Positions 46,182 through 58,359 of a DNA stretch of 64,000 bases are shown piece after piece (within the stretch, counting starts at the first letter, position 1; each line of letters begins with the position of its first letter). The translations under genes were made by a program, and so were the position numbers. The notes beneath the pieces were generated by a model. It was given only the letters and a program-made list of their open reading frames with translations. It ran no database searches and was not told the DNA's origin. Origin of the DNA: Neocallimastix lanati (nom. inval.) (Eukaryota; Neocallimastigomycota; Neocallimastigomycetes; Neocallimastigales; Neocallimastigaceae); NCBI GenBank assembly GCA_016946835.1, contig JACVTC010000045.1:280501-344500 (forward strand), in the 5' to 3' direction.

Positions 46182-46897
46182 TATAACTGTTATGGTTCGG
46201 GTTTATTAAAAGTATTTTTATTTAATTAATTATTTTTTTTTTCTGCCTGTCCACATTTTAATTATTGAAAAACTTCACTTATTTATACTTTTTGAAAAAA
46301 AATAAATATGTAAAACCTTTCTACATTTTATCATCATATTTAAAAAAAATAATTCACTATTAGTAATTACTTCAAATTTTATACTAAATAAAATTAACTA
46401 ATTCGTAAGTATTTTATTTTAATAAATTTTGTTTATATAATTTTATATATAATTTTTCATATACTAAAACTAAATTATTTAATATATAAAATAAATTTAA
46501 AAATTATAATATATTTAATATTTATTATTAATCAATTAAGATTTGATTTTATTTATGGGGAATAAAAATATTTATAAATTAAATAATCAATTTAAAAATA
46601 AAATAAAATACTAAAAAGAATACAATTTTAATATTGATATAATATAATAAAAATATAATAATATACTTGAAAATAAAATAAAATATTAATATTGATAATA
46701 GGCACTTTAATAAAATAATAAAATTTAAGGTTATATTATAGATATTGATATTAATAATTAAAATATAGAATTATTAATAAAATTTTAGTAACTTTTTAAT
46801 AAAAATATAGAAAAAAAATTATATTTAAAAATATTTTAGTATAGAAAATATAGTAAAGTAATATTAAGTAAAGAATAATATAATGGATTCTAAAGTA
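46182..46897. other. AT-rich spacer
   Basis: No gene recognised; AAGTA at 46893-46897 is the TSD of the next LTR. Confidence 0.5.
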
Positions 46898-47646
46898 TGT
46901 TAAAATTAAGATATAAAATAGCTTTATAATTAATAACGTTACTAGGTTAATATGTTGAATTATATATTAATAATCCCAATAATAATTAATTATTAATAAA
47001 TTGGTAATTAAATAAAATAAGATAATTAATTAAATTATTTAAACACTTAATATTTAAAGAATAATTTAAACAATAATTTCTTTGAAAGATTTATAAAAAA
47101 TATTTATTTATTTTAATAAAAGTTGAATTATTAGTATATAATTATTGTGAACACAATAACCTTACAAAGAACATAAAAGATAGATTTTTACATCTTTCTT
47201 TTATACTTTGTAAGTTACATAATAATAGTATTTAATTATAAGATATTAATAATATAGTAATATGAATAAAATATTAAGATAATAACAATATCGATATGTT
47301 TAAAATATTTAATGTAACTAAATAAATTTAATTTGTAATTATATAATTAATTTGAATAATTAAAAATAGAAGTTAATATATATGATGTAAACATATATAT
47401 AAACATAATATAAATAAATACATGTGAAGTCATATGTAGATAATTGAAATTATTAATATAAATCTTATTTACTAATATTTTCAGAATTATTAGACCTAAG
47501 ATAATTCTTTAAATATTAAATAAGAATTTATATTAATTATTAATTATTTAAATATATATAGTATTTATAATTAAATAAATAATATTTTCAACTATTGAAA
47601 TGTAAATAACTGAAATTGAGATTTCAACTCAGTTATAATTTCAACA
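46898..47646 (+). repeat. Solo LTR, family R, copy Ra
   Basis: TGTTAAAATTAAG at the start, TTTCAACA at the end, and an exact TSD AAGTA (46893-46897 and 47647-47651). Inside, CTTACAAAG and ACTTTGTAAG form the arms of a hairpin of about 20 bp (about 47161-47214), kept in Rb and Rc. Confidence 0.75.
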
Positions 47647-47747
47647 AAGTAAGTTGAAATTCTAATTAATAATCCATTATATATTCGTTCTTTACCACAA
47701 TGTAATAATTTAATTATAAAGTTAATTATAATTAAATTATTAACTGC

Positions 47748-47983
47748 TGTTAAAATATAAATATTAAAGTTTTGTATATATATAATATTAAGGAATTTTG
47801 TGATATATTTTAATATATATTTTCAAGTATAAGACCAATAATATATTTGTGTAACCTTAATAAAATAACTATAAATATTTTATAATATAAATCTCTTCAA
47901 CAATAACTCCTTTTAATAAAATAGACGAAATTAGATTTTCACATTTTTAAAACATAATCAAAGGAGATTTCTTATATTTAACA
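47748..47983 (+). repeat. E3-like solo LTR nested in S4
   Basis: TGTTAAAATATAAATATTAA to TTTAACA, 236 bp, similar along most of its length to the E3 LTR. TSD ACTGC at 47743-47747 and 47984-47988 is exact. Here the LTR ends in CA. Confidence 0.8.
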
Positions 47984-48346
47984 ACTGCAACTTAATAATA
48001 ACTTTATAAAAATTATTATTCAATTAAGAAAAATAAAATAATAAATTTATACTTATCTAAATATTGAAGAGTTTATTATAACTTAATTATAATAAACAAA
48101 TACCAAAAGTTACACCAATTCGTTACGAGGAAAATTTTTTATTTATTTTATTTTTTATTTTAAAATTTATTTTATTATTAAACTATCTTTATTAAATTAG
48201 AAATTTAAATATTTAATATTTTTATTATTATTTTATAATTGTTATATTATAATCGTTATAATAATAACTCTTAATTTCTCAAAGAGAACTCAAGAGCCTT
48301 ATTTATATTTTTTTTGAAATATAAGGTTAAATTAAAAAAGTGTTTT

Positions 48347-48400
48347 CTAATCATAACAAATCTTATCTAGGAAAAGATTAGAGAGAAAAACCTAGATAAG
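48347..48400 (+). ncRNA. Candidate structured RNA: pseudoknot of S4
   Basis: Helix B CTTATCTAGG (48362-48371) pairs with CCTAGATAAG (48391-48400), ten pairs. Helix A has one mismatch (CTAATCAT with AAGATTAG). Confidence 0.6.
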
Positions 48401-48952
48401 AATTTTGATCGATATTCTATCCATATCGATTATCGTATCAATTAGGTAAAAGCAATTACTTTTAAGAAGTGATTAGGAAAAACCCTAATTAACCGATTCA
48501 CTAATCTAATTTAATTGATCGAAAATAAAAGAATAAAATAATAAAAGATATTTTGATCATAAAATCATAAATTTACAAATAAGGAAAATAACATATTAAT
48601 AATATTAATAAACAAAATACAGAATACATTATTAAATACATAATAGAATACATAATAGAATACATAATGTGTTTGTTTACAATTTAATTAAATAAATAAG
48701 CTAAAACTAATAAATTTAATAATTAAATGTTTAATTAAATAAACTATAATTATTTATAAATGAATAAATAATAATTAATTAAATAAATTTTGTTATATTA
48801 AATTAATGAATATCTAAAATTGAATTAAATAAATTATTAATAATATTTAAATGAATAAATATAATATAATTAAATAAAGTTATAATAATTATAACTTCAC
48901 TAAGAAAATATAATTATTTTATTTAAAAATAATTATAGATTCTTATACACAA

Positions 48953-49931
48953 TGTAATAATTCTATTAAGAACTAACTCAAAACAGAATTATTAACTACA
49001 ACTTAACGACTAATTCATTAAGTTGAGAAAATAGAAAATAAAATAAAATAAATCTTTTACCTATAGAGTTTATTATAAAATTAATTATAATAATAGCACG
49101 CAAAGCAAAAAAAGAACTATTTGTATAAATTTGATTTTAAAAATATGTTTTTTGAATAAAATATTTTATTAATTTATTAAAGTTAAAAATATAAAATTGT
49201 TATTATTATAACTATATTTTTTTATAATAATAACTCTTGATTTCTTAAAGGGAAATCAAGATCCTTATTTATATTTTTTTTTGGAAATAAGGTTAAATAA
49301 AAAAAAGGTTTTCTAATCTTAAAAAATATCTTATCTAGAAAAAGATTAGAAGAAAAAACTAGATAAGTTTTGATCGATATTTTATTCATATCGATCATCC
49401 TATATATTAAGTAAAACCAAATATATTATTTTATATTTGGATAAAACCTTAAAATATCGATTTTCTAAATTTTAATTTAGATCATCAAATAAAAAGAGAA
49501 ATAAATAATAACCGGAATGATCTAAATTAATCTATTTTTCTAAATATCATTTTTTAAAATCTAATCTAAACTTATTAACGTAAAACTATCCTTAAACTAA
49601 AATGTAGAATTATAAAGAATACAGAAACTTATTAATTGTTCTTTTAAATGTATAATGTACAAAATAAATAAAACTAATGTTTATATTAACTTGATAATTA
49701 AATAAATAACTAAATAAAAATAATAATCTTAATAAGTGTACTTATAATAATTATTTAAATAAATTTTCTAATATTATTTAAGTGTATGAATAATTATAAT
49801 TTTAATAATTTGATAATAGTATCTCAATGTATGAATTAGTTATAATTTAAATAAATTTATAATTATTATTAATAATTATAAAGACTAAGAAATATTAATT
49901 ATTTATTAATAAATAATTATTATTTCTTATA
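48953..49931 (+). repeat. Solo LTR, family S, copy S5 (979 bp)
   Basis: Starts TGTAATAATTC, ends TTCTTATA, flanked by CACAA and CCCAA. Close to S2 in sequence and hairpins: H1 48999-49025, H3 49234-49262, pseudoknot 49313-49367, H5 49372-49396 and H7 near 49470-49530. It adjoins S4 with only the 5-bp target between. Confidence 0.75.
49313..49367 (+). ncRNA. Candidate structured RNA: pseudoknot of S5
   Basis: Helix A CTAATCTT (49313-49320) with AAGATTAG (49342-49349); helix B CTTATCTAG (49330-49338) with CTAGATAAG (49359-49367). All pairs intact. Confidence 0.65.
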
Positions 49932-51285
49932 CCCAAATGATAAGAAATTATTAATTACTTACTTTTGTTTATTAATAACTCTTTATCAAAGAGATAAATT
50001 TTAAAATAATTAAAATATGTTTTATTATGAAACTTTTTAAAATTGATTTGTTAGAAATACTAACGTTATTTTAACACATAAATTTTATTTAATTTTTAAA
50101 TATTAATTTTTATTAAGTTTTTAAATTTATAATATTAAATAAATACTTTTAAATTTAAATAAAAATAAAATAAGTATTTATTGAACAAGTTTTGATAAAC
50201 AAAAATGTTAACAAAAATGTTGTTCTTTTAAATAAGAATTATTATATGTTTTTATAATTTTCGTTAAGATTAAACTATATAATTAACTATCTAATTTAAT
50301 TACTATTTATATCTTTTAGAAATATTAAAAATAAAAAGTATTACTATTTTAATTCTATTTAAAGTCTTAGTTTCTAATTTTAAAAAAGAATTAGTTTTAA
50401 GTCTTTAAAATAAAATAACTATTTACTAATTATATCAAATAATAACAAACTTTTATATAATAAAATATAATTTACATAATAAAATTATTTAAATTTAATT
50501 TCTATATTAATTATTTAAATTTATATTGTTCTTTTATTAATCTTAAAATTTTATTTGGAAATACTAACTTATTATAATAATTATTTATGATTTTATAATT
50601 TAGTAAATTATTATTATAAATTGTTAATGTCAAGGATTTGATACAAATTAATTTATATTCAATACTACAGAAATAATAATTTAATTAAAAATATAATTTG
50701 TACTCCTTAAATCCTTGTACCGTTCATAACCTAATTAATATTGTATTACATATTAATTAATATTATCACTTTTATACATTATTGAATCCCAAATATATTA
50801 ATTGATTAATATCGTATTACATATTAATTAATATTATCCCTTTTTTTATATTAATTAATATAGTTGAATATTATTTATAAAAATTATTTTTTATTAATTA
50901 TATTATTTTATATATTTTTATTATCTTATATTATATATATATTATTTTATTACTTTCTATATTAAAATTATAATTTTTATTGTTATCTTTAAATTAGTAT
51001 TTATTAAAATATATTACTAAATATTTTATATTGTTTTTCAAAAATATAAAAGAACTAAAAAATATTCTTTATAAATCTTTGTAAGATTATTATTTACAAA
51101 TAATTTGATAACTTTATAATAAAACATATTAAATAAAATATAGTTAATTAAAAGTTTAATAATAAAATATTATTTTTAAATTTGAATAAATAAATTTATA
51201 AAATAAAATAATATCAATAAGGTTATTAGATTAAAGGCTTCCAACCAAGTTTACCCTTTAATCTAAGTACCAATTCAACAGTTAA
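49932..51285. other. AT-rich stretch with two inverted repeats
   Basis: No gene. At 50631-50717, CAAGGATTT and TACAAATT reappear as AATTTGTA and AAATCCTTG, forming a long imperfect stem. At 51226-51266, TTAGATTAAAGG pairs perfectly with CCTTTAATCTAA around 17 bases. Their meaning is unknown. Confidence 0.55.
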
Positions 51286-51795
51286 TGTTAAGATTTTGAT
51301 ATAATTTATAGTTTAAATTTAAATAAAATAATATGTTTTATTAAAAAATAATCACTAAGTCAATATGTCTATATAGTAATATGCTATATAGATATATAAT
51401 AATAATAATAAATATTTAAATGGTTTAGTTTAATAAAAATTATTTATAATAAACTTTGATAATTAGAATTATTAAATTAATTTGATTTTAAATTTATTTA
51501 TTTTATCTAATAATAAAATATCTATAATATATTACTATTAAGGTAATTTTACAATAACCTTACAAAGAACATAAAATAGAGATTTTTATATCCTTTTATA
51601 CTTTGTAAGTTACATAATAATAATATTTAATTATAAGATATTAATAATATAGTAATATAAATATTAATAAAATATAAGGATAAATTTAATTATATAATTA
51701 ATTTGAATAATTGAAATTAATATAGATATGTTGTAAACATATATAAAACATAATATAAATAAAATACACGAGACGTCAAATGTATCATTGAAATT
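51286..51795 (+). repeat. Truncated LTR, family R, copy Rb
   Basis: Matches the first about 515 bases of Rc, starting TGTTAAGATTTTG, and stops exactly where E5 begins. The missing last 200 bases are not found on the other side of E5. Confidence 0.72.
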
Positions 51796-52056
51796 TGTCA
51801 AAATAATGATTAATTTAATTAATCTATCTTTAATATAAATAATGACCAATTACTTGTATTAATATTTAAAATAAAAAGTATAAAAATCATGGAATTATTA
51901 TTTTATAAAAAAATAATATCTTATACAAAAAAGAGAATAAAAATAATTTATACTGTTATAAAAAATATTTTTTCTAAAAAACTACTAATCCATATATATT
52001 TATTATTGTGTTTATTATAACTTATTTGAGTGTTTCTTAACATAATATTTTTGACA
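51796..52056 (+). repeat. 5' LTR of E5
   Basis: 261 bp, TGTCAAAATAATG to TTTTTGACA. It holds the uninterrupted target of the SINE that sits in the 3' LTR. Confidence 0.9.
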
Positions 52057-52104
52057 GATTAAGAGTCTCAATCTCAACCGATTAATCCATATAAAAGCTA
52101 AGTA
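52057..52104 (+). promoter_or_regulatory. Primer-binding site of E5
   Basis: GATTAAGAGTCTCA, complementary to the anticodon arm of tRNA-Lys(CUU), adjoins the LTR. The continuation (AACCGATTAATC) resembles the D-arm complement more weakly than in E3 or E4. Confidence 0.72.
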
Positions 52105-52306
52105 TTTTTTTTTAAATAAAAATTTAACATTAAATAAATTTGAAATTTATATATTTATTATTAAATATTAATTTTTAATTATTTATATATATATATAAAT
52201 ATTTATAATTTATAAAACTAAAATAAAAGTGGAATCTTTAATATTTAAAATAATTGTACAAAGAAGTCCAATATCAATATAATTGAATTTGAAAATAAAC
52301 AAAAGG

Positions 52307-52528
52307 TCAGCTATTAGACATAAGCTGAGGATGAAATAAAAGATCAGCTATTGAATATAAGCTGAGAATGAAACAAAAAATCAGCTATATTATATAAGCT
52401 GAGAATAAAAGAACATAACATGTCAGCTATACTATATAAGCTGAGGACAAAAGAACATAACATGTCAGCTATGCTATATAAGCTGAGAATAAAAGAACAT
52501 GACATGTCAGCTATGCTATATAAGCTGG
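52307..52528 (+). repeat. Leader hairpin array of E5, six units
   Basis: Six units of TCAGCT, ten variable bases, AGCTGA (last base G in the final unit). The stems are constant while the loops drift (ATTAGACATA, ATTGAATATA, ATATTATATA, ATACTATATA, ATGCTATATA). Spacing is about 38-46 bases. Confidence 0.88.
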
Positions 52529-52919
52529 GAAAAATATAATAAAAAATTCAATTATATAATAAATAATTAAAATAAAGATTTTAATTAAAATGAAATTATA
52601 ATAATATATTAAATATGAACAATTAATGATATAATCATTTTCACAACAATAACAAAAATTTTTAAATACACTTAATATAAATAAATTAATCTCTTTATAC
52701 TATTGTTCGTAATATAAATATATACAATACTTTGTAATAAACATTAATAAAAATAATTTATTCTTAATTAAAAAGGAATAGTAATATAATCACACTCACA
52801 TTATTTAATAAAAGAACCAAAATGATAGGTCTCAGTAATAATAAAATTATACTATTTCAACCTTCAATATTAAAAAAATGTATATTAATATTTTTAAATT
52901 AAATTTTTTAAATATTAAT

Positions 52920-53188
52920 TGTTAGAGACGAAATCGTTACATATATTTATTTATATTATTAATTTATATCAACCAATAATTAATCTTTAATTAAATTAAA
53001 TAATGTTAACTAAGATATAAAATATGAAATAAATTTAATGTAAAAATATCTCTTAGAAAAATATATATATCCTCATAATAAAAATTATTAATAAACATTT
53101 TATAATATTACTCATAACATAAAATACTTTGTTATATTGTTTTTATTAATACAGTGTTTGTCTTAGATTTATAAATTTGTTTTCCACA
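52920..53188 (+). repeat. Solo LTR of the E4 family inside the E5 leader
   Basis: 269 bp, TGTTAGAGACG to CCACA, very similar to the E4 LTRs. Exact TSD TTAAT at 52915-52919 and 53189-53193. It postdates E5. Confidence 0.93.
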
Positions 53189-55336
53189 TTAATCATTAAA
53201 AAATCTATATAAATAGATTAATAATAAATTGTCACTAAAAATAGAACCAATCAAAATTAATTACAATTTACATTATTTAATTTAATAAAATAAAATCTAA
53301 CTAAAGAAATAAAAAATATATAAAAGACAAATTAAAGAAAAGCAATAAAAAACAAATTAAGAAAATAATAAAACATAAATACTTTTAATTAAAATAAGAA
53401 AGTAAAAATAAAAAAATAGAAAATGAGCAGAAACAATTCAAGAAGTAACTCCAGAAACCAAATCATCGAAATTCCCGAATCAGAAAGTAATTTTTTCGCT
53501 AAAGGAATCTCTTTCAATTACTCCGAGAATTTCAATCATGTTACCGAATTAACGGTTGAAAACTTCCAAGATTGGAAAACTAACGTATTGGACCTCTTAA
53601 TCATCAATAATCTAGATGAATACGTTAGTTTACCAAAAGTAAAAAAATTGAGAAAGAAGGATATTAAAGAAGATTTAGATAAGTACATTAAAGATAAATT
53701 TAATAATTCTCTTGTTTACGATATTGGGACAACCCAAACAGATATCAAGAATGACATCATGGTCAAATGGATAATTAATAATAGCCTGGGAAAGAAAACG
53801 AAAGAAATAATAAAAAGCCATAGTAAGACCGCCTTCGAAATGTGGAACTTCCTTCAAGATTCCTTTACTTTAGGAGAAGAGCATCAAAAAATGCTATTAC
53901 GAAATAAATTAAACAGATTGAAATTTACCACAGATGATGACATACATATCTTCCTTGCAACACTTCAAAATATGATCGATGAATTGGAAATCATCGATAC
54001 AGACATGAGTGATAGTGTAAAGGTAGGGATTCTGAATAGAGCCTTACCTGAAAATCTAAGGTGGATAAATGTTTTCCAGTACAATAATGAATGGATAAAA
54101 TGTTGCAATTACGTAAAAAGAATAATACCAGATATTCTTTTCTCGAACATCAAGGAAAGAAAACTTCAAGAAGAAAACGCAAAAAATATTTTTAATTTAC
54201 AAACTGAAAACAAAAATAAACAAAATAATAAGCATTTAAAAATAAGAAGAAGAAAAAATGGAAAATGTTTCTTATGTGGAAAATACGGCCACTACAAAAA
54301 GGAATGTTATAAGTATAAAAGAAATAAGCTCTTGAATCAAAACAATGAAAATAAATCAATGAAAATTCGAAGAAAATTGAACAAAAAATATAATAAAAGT
54401 AAAATTAATAACAAGCATTTATATTCAATAAGCAATTACAACAACTATAAAGACGACTACTTAGAAGATTTTTCTAAAGATTATAACTCTGACAATGCAA
54501 TCGAAATTAATTGTTTAGAAAGAATAAATAATAAAAATCACGAAAATAGTAATATACATAATAATAACTTCATAGTTTGGATTTTAGATTCAGGTACATC
54601 AATCAGTACTATTAATGACATAAAATTTCTTACTAACATTAAAAAATGTAAAACAAAAATTTTACTAGCGAATGGTAAAGAAGTATTATCTGAATTTTGT
54701 GGCGATTTTGTAGGATTCATTAACAACAACAAATTCATTTTAAAAAATGTTTATTATTCACGATATATTAAGAGAAACTTAATTTCAATCAATCAATTAA
54801 TTTCTCAAAATTATAAAGTAATATTCAATAATTATGACAACTCCCCACAAGCATTAATTTATGATAATAATGGAAATAGAATTTATAAATCTTTATCTAA
54901 TGATAAAAATACATATCAAATTTTCACTTCCAAATACCAAACAAATTTAAATTCAACAAAACATAACGAAATCAATTATACAGTATCAAATAACCAACAA
55001 GTAATAGACCTTTGGCATAGACGCCTAGGTCATTATGATATTTCTAAAATAAAAAATAAATTAAGTAATATCAATCTAAAATTAAAATGCCCAGTATGTA
55101 TTAATTCCAAATTAAAAAATAAGTCATTTAAACCATCTACCAATAAGACTAAACAAATTTTAGAATTAATACATCTAGATCTTGTAGGACCTGTTAATCC
55201 TTCAATAAATAACAATAAGTATTTCCTTACAATTTTAGATGACTACTCTAGATATGGATGGGTCATCTTCACTGAAAATAAAAATGATGTATTTAACAAA
55301 TTTATCATTTGGTATAATAAAATTTATAATTCATTA

Positions 55337-55370
55337 AATATAAATATCAAAGCAATATAAATATCAAAGC
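55337..55370 (+). repeat. 17-bp tandem duplication that breaks E5 integrase
   Basis: AATATAAATATCAAAGC stands twice in a row. The extra 17 bases create a stop and shift the frame. Confidence 0.93.
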
Positions 55371-55840
55371 AATTCGGTCTGATAATGGGAAGGAATTTCA
55401 AAATAGTAAATTTCAAATTTTCTATGAAGAAAATGGAATCCATCATCAGTTTTCAGTTCCTTATAACCCTTCTCAAAATGGAAGGGCTGAAAGATTTAAT
55501 GGTATACTCATTGCTTCTTCAAAATCACTTCTTAACGACGCTAAACTCAGTCATGATTTTTGGGAGTTTGCTGTTGATACTGCAAACTATATTCATAATC
55601 GACTTCCCCATCAAGGCATTCAAAACAAAATTCCATTTGAAGTATTTTATAATAAGCATGTAGATTACAATACATTTAGAGTATTCGGATGTAGAGTCTA
55701 TTTCTTTGTGCCAAAGGAACTAAGATCAAAATTTGACAATAATTCACATCCTGGTATTTTTCTTGGATATTGCGATCATCCTTCCACTTACAAAATTCTT
55801 GATGTTATCAATAATAAAATCATCCAATCTCGCACTGTAG

Positions 55841-55896
55841 AATTTATGGAAAATGAACCAGGAAATTCCTTTTTTAAATCGTATTCATTCCAATAA
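55841..55896 (+). other. +1 overlap between integrase and RT frames of E5
   Basis: The +1 frame is closed by TAG at 55838 and open afterwards; the zero frame ends CAA TAA C at 55894. The shared peptide EF(F/M)E..PG(D/N) shows the zero frame is real up to about 55868, so the change falls in the next 26 bases, which include a T6 run. Confidence 0.6.
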
Positions 55897-58043
55897 CAAA
55901 TTCAGGGAGAGCAACTGTCTAAACCGACTTAGATACCGTAATGAAATTGATGATTATAATAATAAAATAACAGATATTATCAATGAAAGAAATGCTACAA
56001 CAAATTTTAACCAGAATAGAAATATTAACCAGAATAAAAATATTAAAAATCAATCCAAAAATAAATCTTCTAAAACAAATAGAATTAGTCGTAAATATTA
56101 TCCCAATTATCAAAATAATAATGAAAAAATTATCATTAATAACAGTAATCAAAATAATAATAATGAAAATAACAAAAATACTATTGACAATAATACAATC
56201 AATAATAGTAACAATACTTTCAATCAGGAATTGTTAAATTCAAATGATCACAATTTCAATAATAATTCAATCAATATTAATAATGAAATTAAAAATACGA
56301 CTGAAAATGATAACAACAAAATATCAACAGAAAACCAACAAGAAATTAACAACATTAATAATAAATATAACACAAATAAAGAGAAAAATCAAAACTATCA
56401 ACATCCTAAAAATTCAAAAAGGAATTTAAACAATTTTACAATTAATTCAAATAAAAGAAAAAAAATAAACAACACAGATGAATCAGACATGAAAATTAAT
56501 GAAAATACATTAATTGAACCATATAACTTCAAGGATATATTCAAATTTAAAGATAAAATAGAATGGCTAAACGCAATCAAGAAAGAATTAGAAATCATGA
56601 AAAACCTTGATGTTTATAAAATTGTTAAAACAGTACCATCAGGATCCAACGTAATATCATCACGATAGGTATTTAAGTATAAAAGAGATGCAAACGGAAA
56701 TATTATTAAAAGAAAGGCAAGATTAGTTGCAAAAGGATACACTCAACAGTACGGTATCGACTACAAAGAAACATTTGCACCAACACTAAAACAGGATACA
56801 GTTCGAATCATTACAGTTATCGCGGTTCAGAAAAATTTCAATATTGTTCAAATAGACATCAATTCAGCTTATTTAAATGCACCATTAAATGAGCGTATAT
56901 ACATGAAAGCACCAGAGGGTCATCCATCTTACGGAAAATCTTTTTGGGAACTTCACAAAGCTCTTTACGGCTTAAAACAAGCTGGTAAAGAATGGAATGA
57001 TAAACTCAATGAAGAATTGATAAAAATAGGTTTCAATAGAATAAAAAGTGAGCCATGTGTTTATATTAAATTAAACAATGGGAAGGAAATAGTTTGTATT
57101 CTCTCAGTATACGTTGATGACATTCTCATTGCAGGAACAAATCAAGAAATAAATAAAGTAAAACAATCTATTCAAAGGAAGTTCAATATAAAGGATATTG
57201 GGGATGTTGAATTTGTAATTGGAATAAAATTTACCAAAACTTTAAATGGTTACATTTTACATCAAGGTAGATATATAAATGACATTTTAAATAAATTCGA
57301 TATTAACAACTTAACACCAGTAAAAAATCTTATGCCATTAGTAAATCCAAATCTAAGAACCAAGAAATTCAATGAAACAAAATACCGAAGTGCAATAGGA
57401 AGTTTACTATATTTAGCTATCTGTACCCGTCCTGATATTCTTTTTGTTAGTAGAGCTTCAAGAAAATCAACAGATCCCAACTTAGAAGATTGGATGAATG
57501 TTTTAAAAATTTTTAGATATCTCAAATATACAAAAAATTATGGAATCAAAATAGAAAAGGGAATGAATTTAAAAATATTTGTAGATGCCGATTTTGCTGG
57601 CGATCCGAATACAAGAAAATCAACTTCTGGATTTCTCATGTTAATGGGGGACACTCCAACAAGTTGGTATTCCAAATTACAGCACTGTGTCTCCACCTCA
57701 ACTACAGAAGCTGAATATTATAGCTTAAGTGAATGCGCAAAACATTCATTATGGTACAAAAATTTACTAAACGAATTAAACATAAATATCAAAGAAATAA
57801 CAATTTTCGTAGACAATAAAGCAACAATATATAATAGTGAAAATCAATCAATAAATCCGAAATCAAAACACATTGATATTAGGTATCATCATATTAGGGA
57901 TTTAGTAAATAAGAAAATTATAAAATTAAAATACATAAAATCAAAGGACAACCTTGCTGATGGTTTTACAAAATACTTAAATAACTCTTTAATGGACAAA
58001 TTTAGAAATACCTTATTAACGAAAATAATTAATTAATTATATT

Positions 58044-58110
58044 AAAATCTATCTTCATTTTTTTTATCTTTTAAAAAGTTTTTTTTTTTGAAGCTAGATT
58101 TTTGGGGGAA
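58044..58110 (+). promoter_or_regulatory. PPT-proximal stem-loop and polypurine tract of E5
   Basis: AAAATCTATCTTC (58044-58056) pairs with GAAGCTAGATTTT (58090-58102) at 12 of 13 positions; GGGGGAA (58104-58110) precedes the LTR. Confidence 0.7.
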
Positions 58111-58359
58111 TGTCAAAATAATGATTAATTTAATTAATCTCTCTTTAATATAAATAATGACCAATTACTTGTATTAATATTTAAAATAAAAAGTATAAAA
58201 ATCATGGAATTATTATTTTATAAAAAATAATATCTTATACAAAGAGAGAATAAAAATAATTTATACTGTTATAAAAAAATATTTTTCTAAAAACTACTAA
58301 TCCATATATATTTATTATTGTGTTTATTATAACTTATTTGAGTGTTTCTTAACATAATA

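Larger units (their letters stand above)
47701..48947 (+). repeat. Solo LTR, family S, copy S4, with nested LTR
   Basis: Begins TGTAATAATT right after CACAA and ends TTCTTATA right before another CACAA. An E3-like solo LTR (47748-47983) lies inside. Pseudoknot 48347-48400, H3 48268-48296 and H5 48407-48431 are present. It is the most diverged S copy in sequence, yet helix B and H5 still pair. Confidence 0.7.
53423..58036 (+). pseudogene. Gag-Pol relic of E5
   Basis: ATG 53423 opens a 645-codon frame: Gag (NYSENFNHVTELT, LNRALPENLRWINVFQYN), zinc knuckle CFLCGKYGHYKKEC, protease DSGT, integrase HHCC (LWHRRLGH to CPVC) and the first DDE Asp (LDLVGP). A 17-bp tandem duplication at 55337-55370 breaks the frame. 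Integrase then continues in the new frame from 55372 (RSDNGKEF, NPSQNGRAERF) to TAA 55894. The +1 frame from 55841 carries the linker, RT and RNase H to 58036 with one TAG at 56666 where E4 has Leu. VYVDD and NLADGFTKYL are intact. Apart from the shared +1 frame, only two lesions disable it. Confidence 0.92.

Noticed and set aside
52307-52400. CTGAGGA...GAAA words in the E5 leader as a hammerhead ribozyme core
   Set aside because: The required stem II and the cleavage-side helices are absent; the words come from the hairpin repeat itself.
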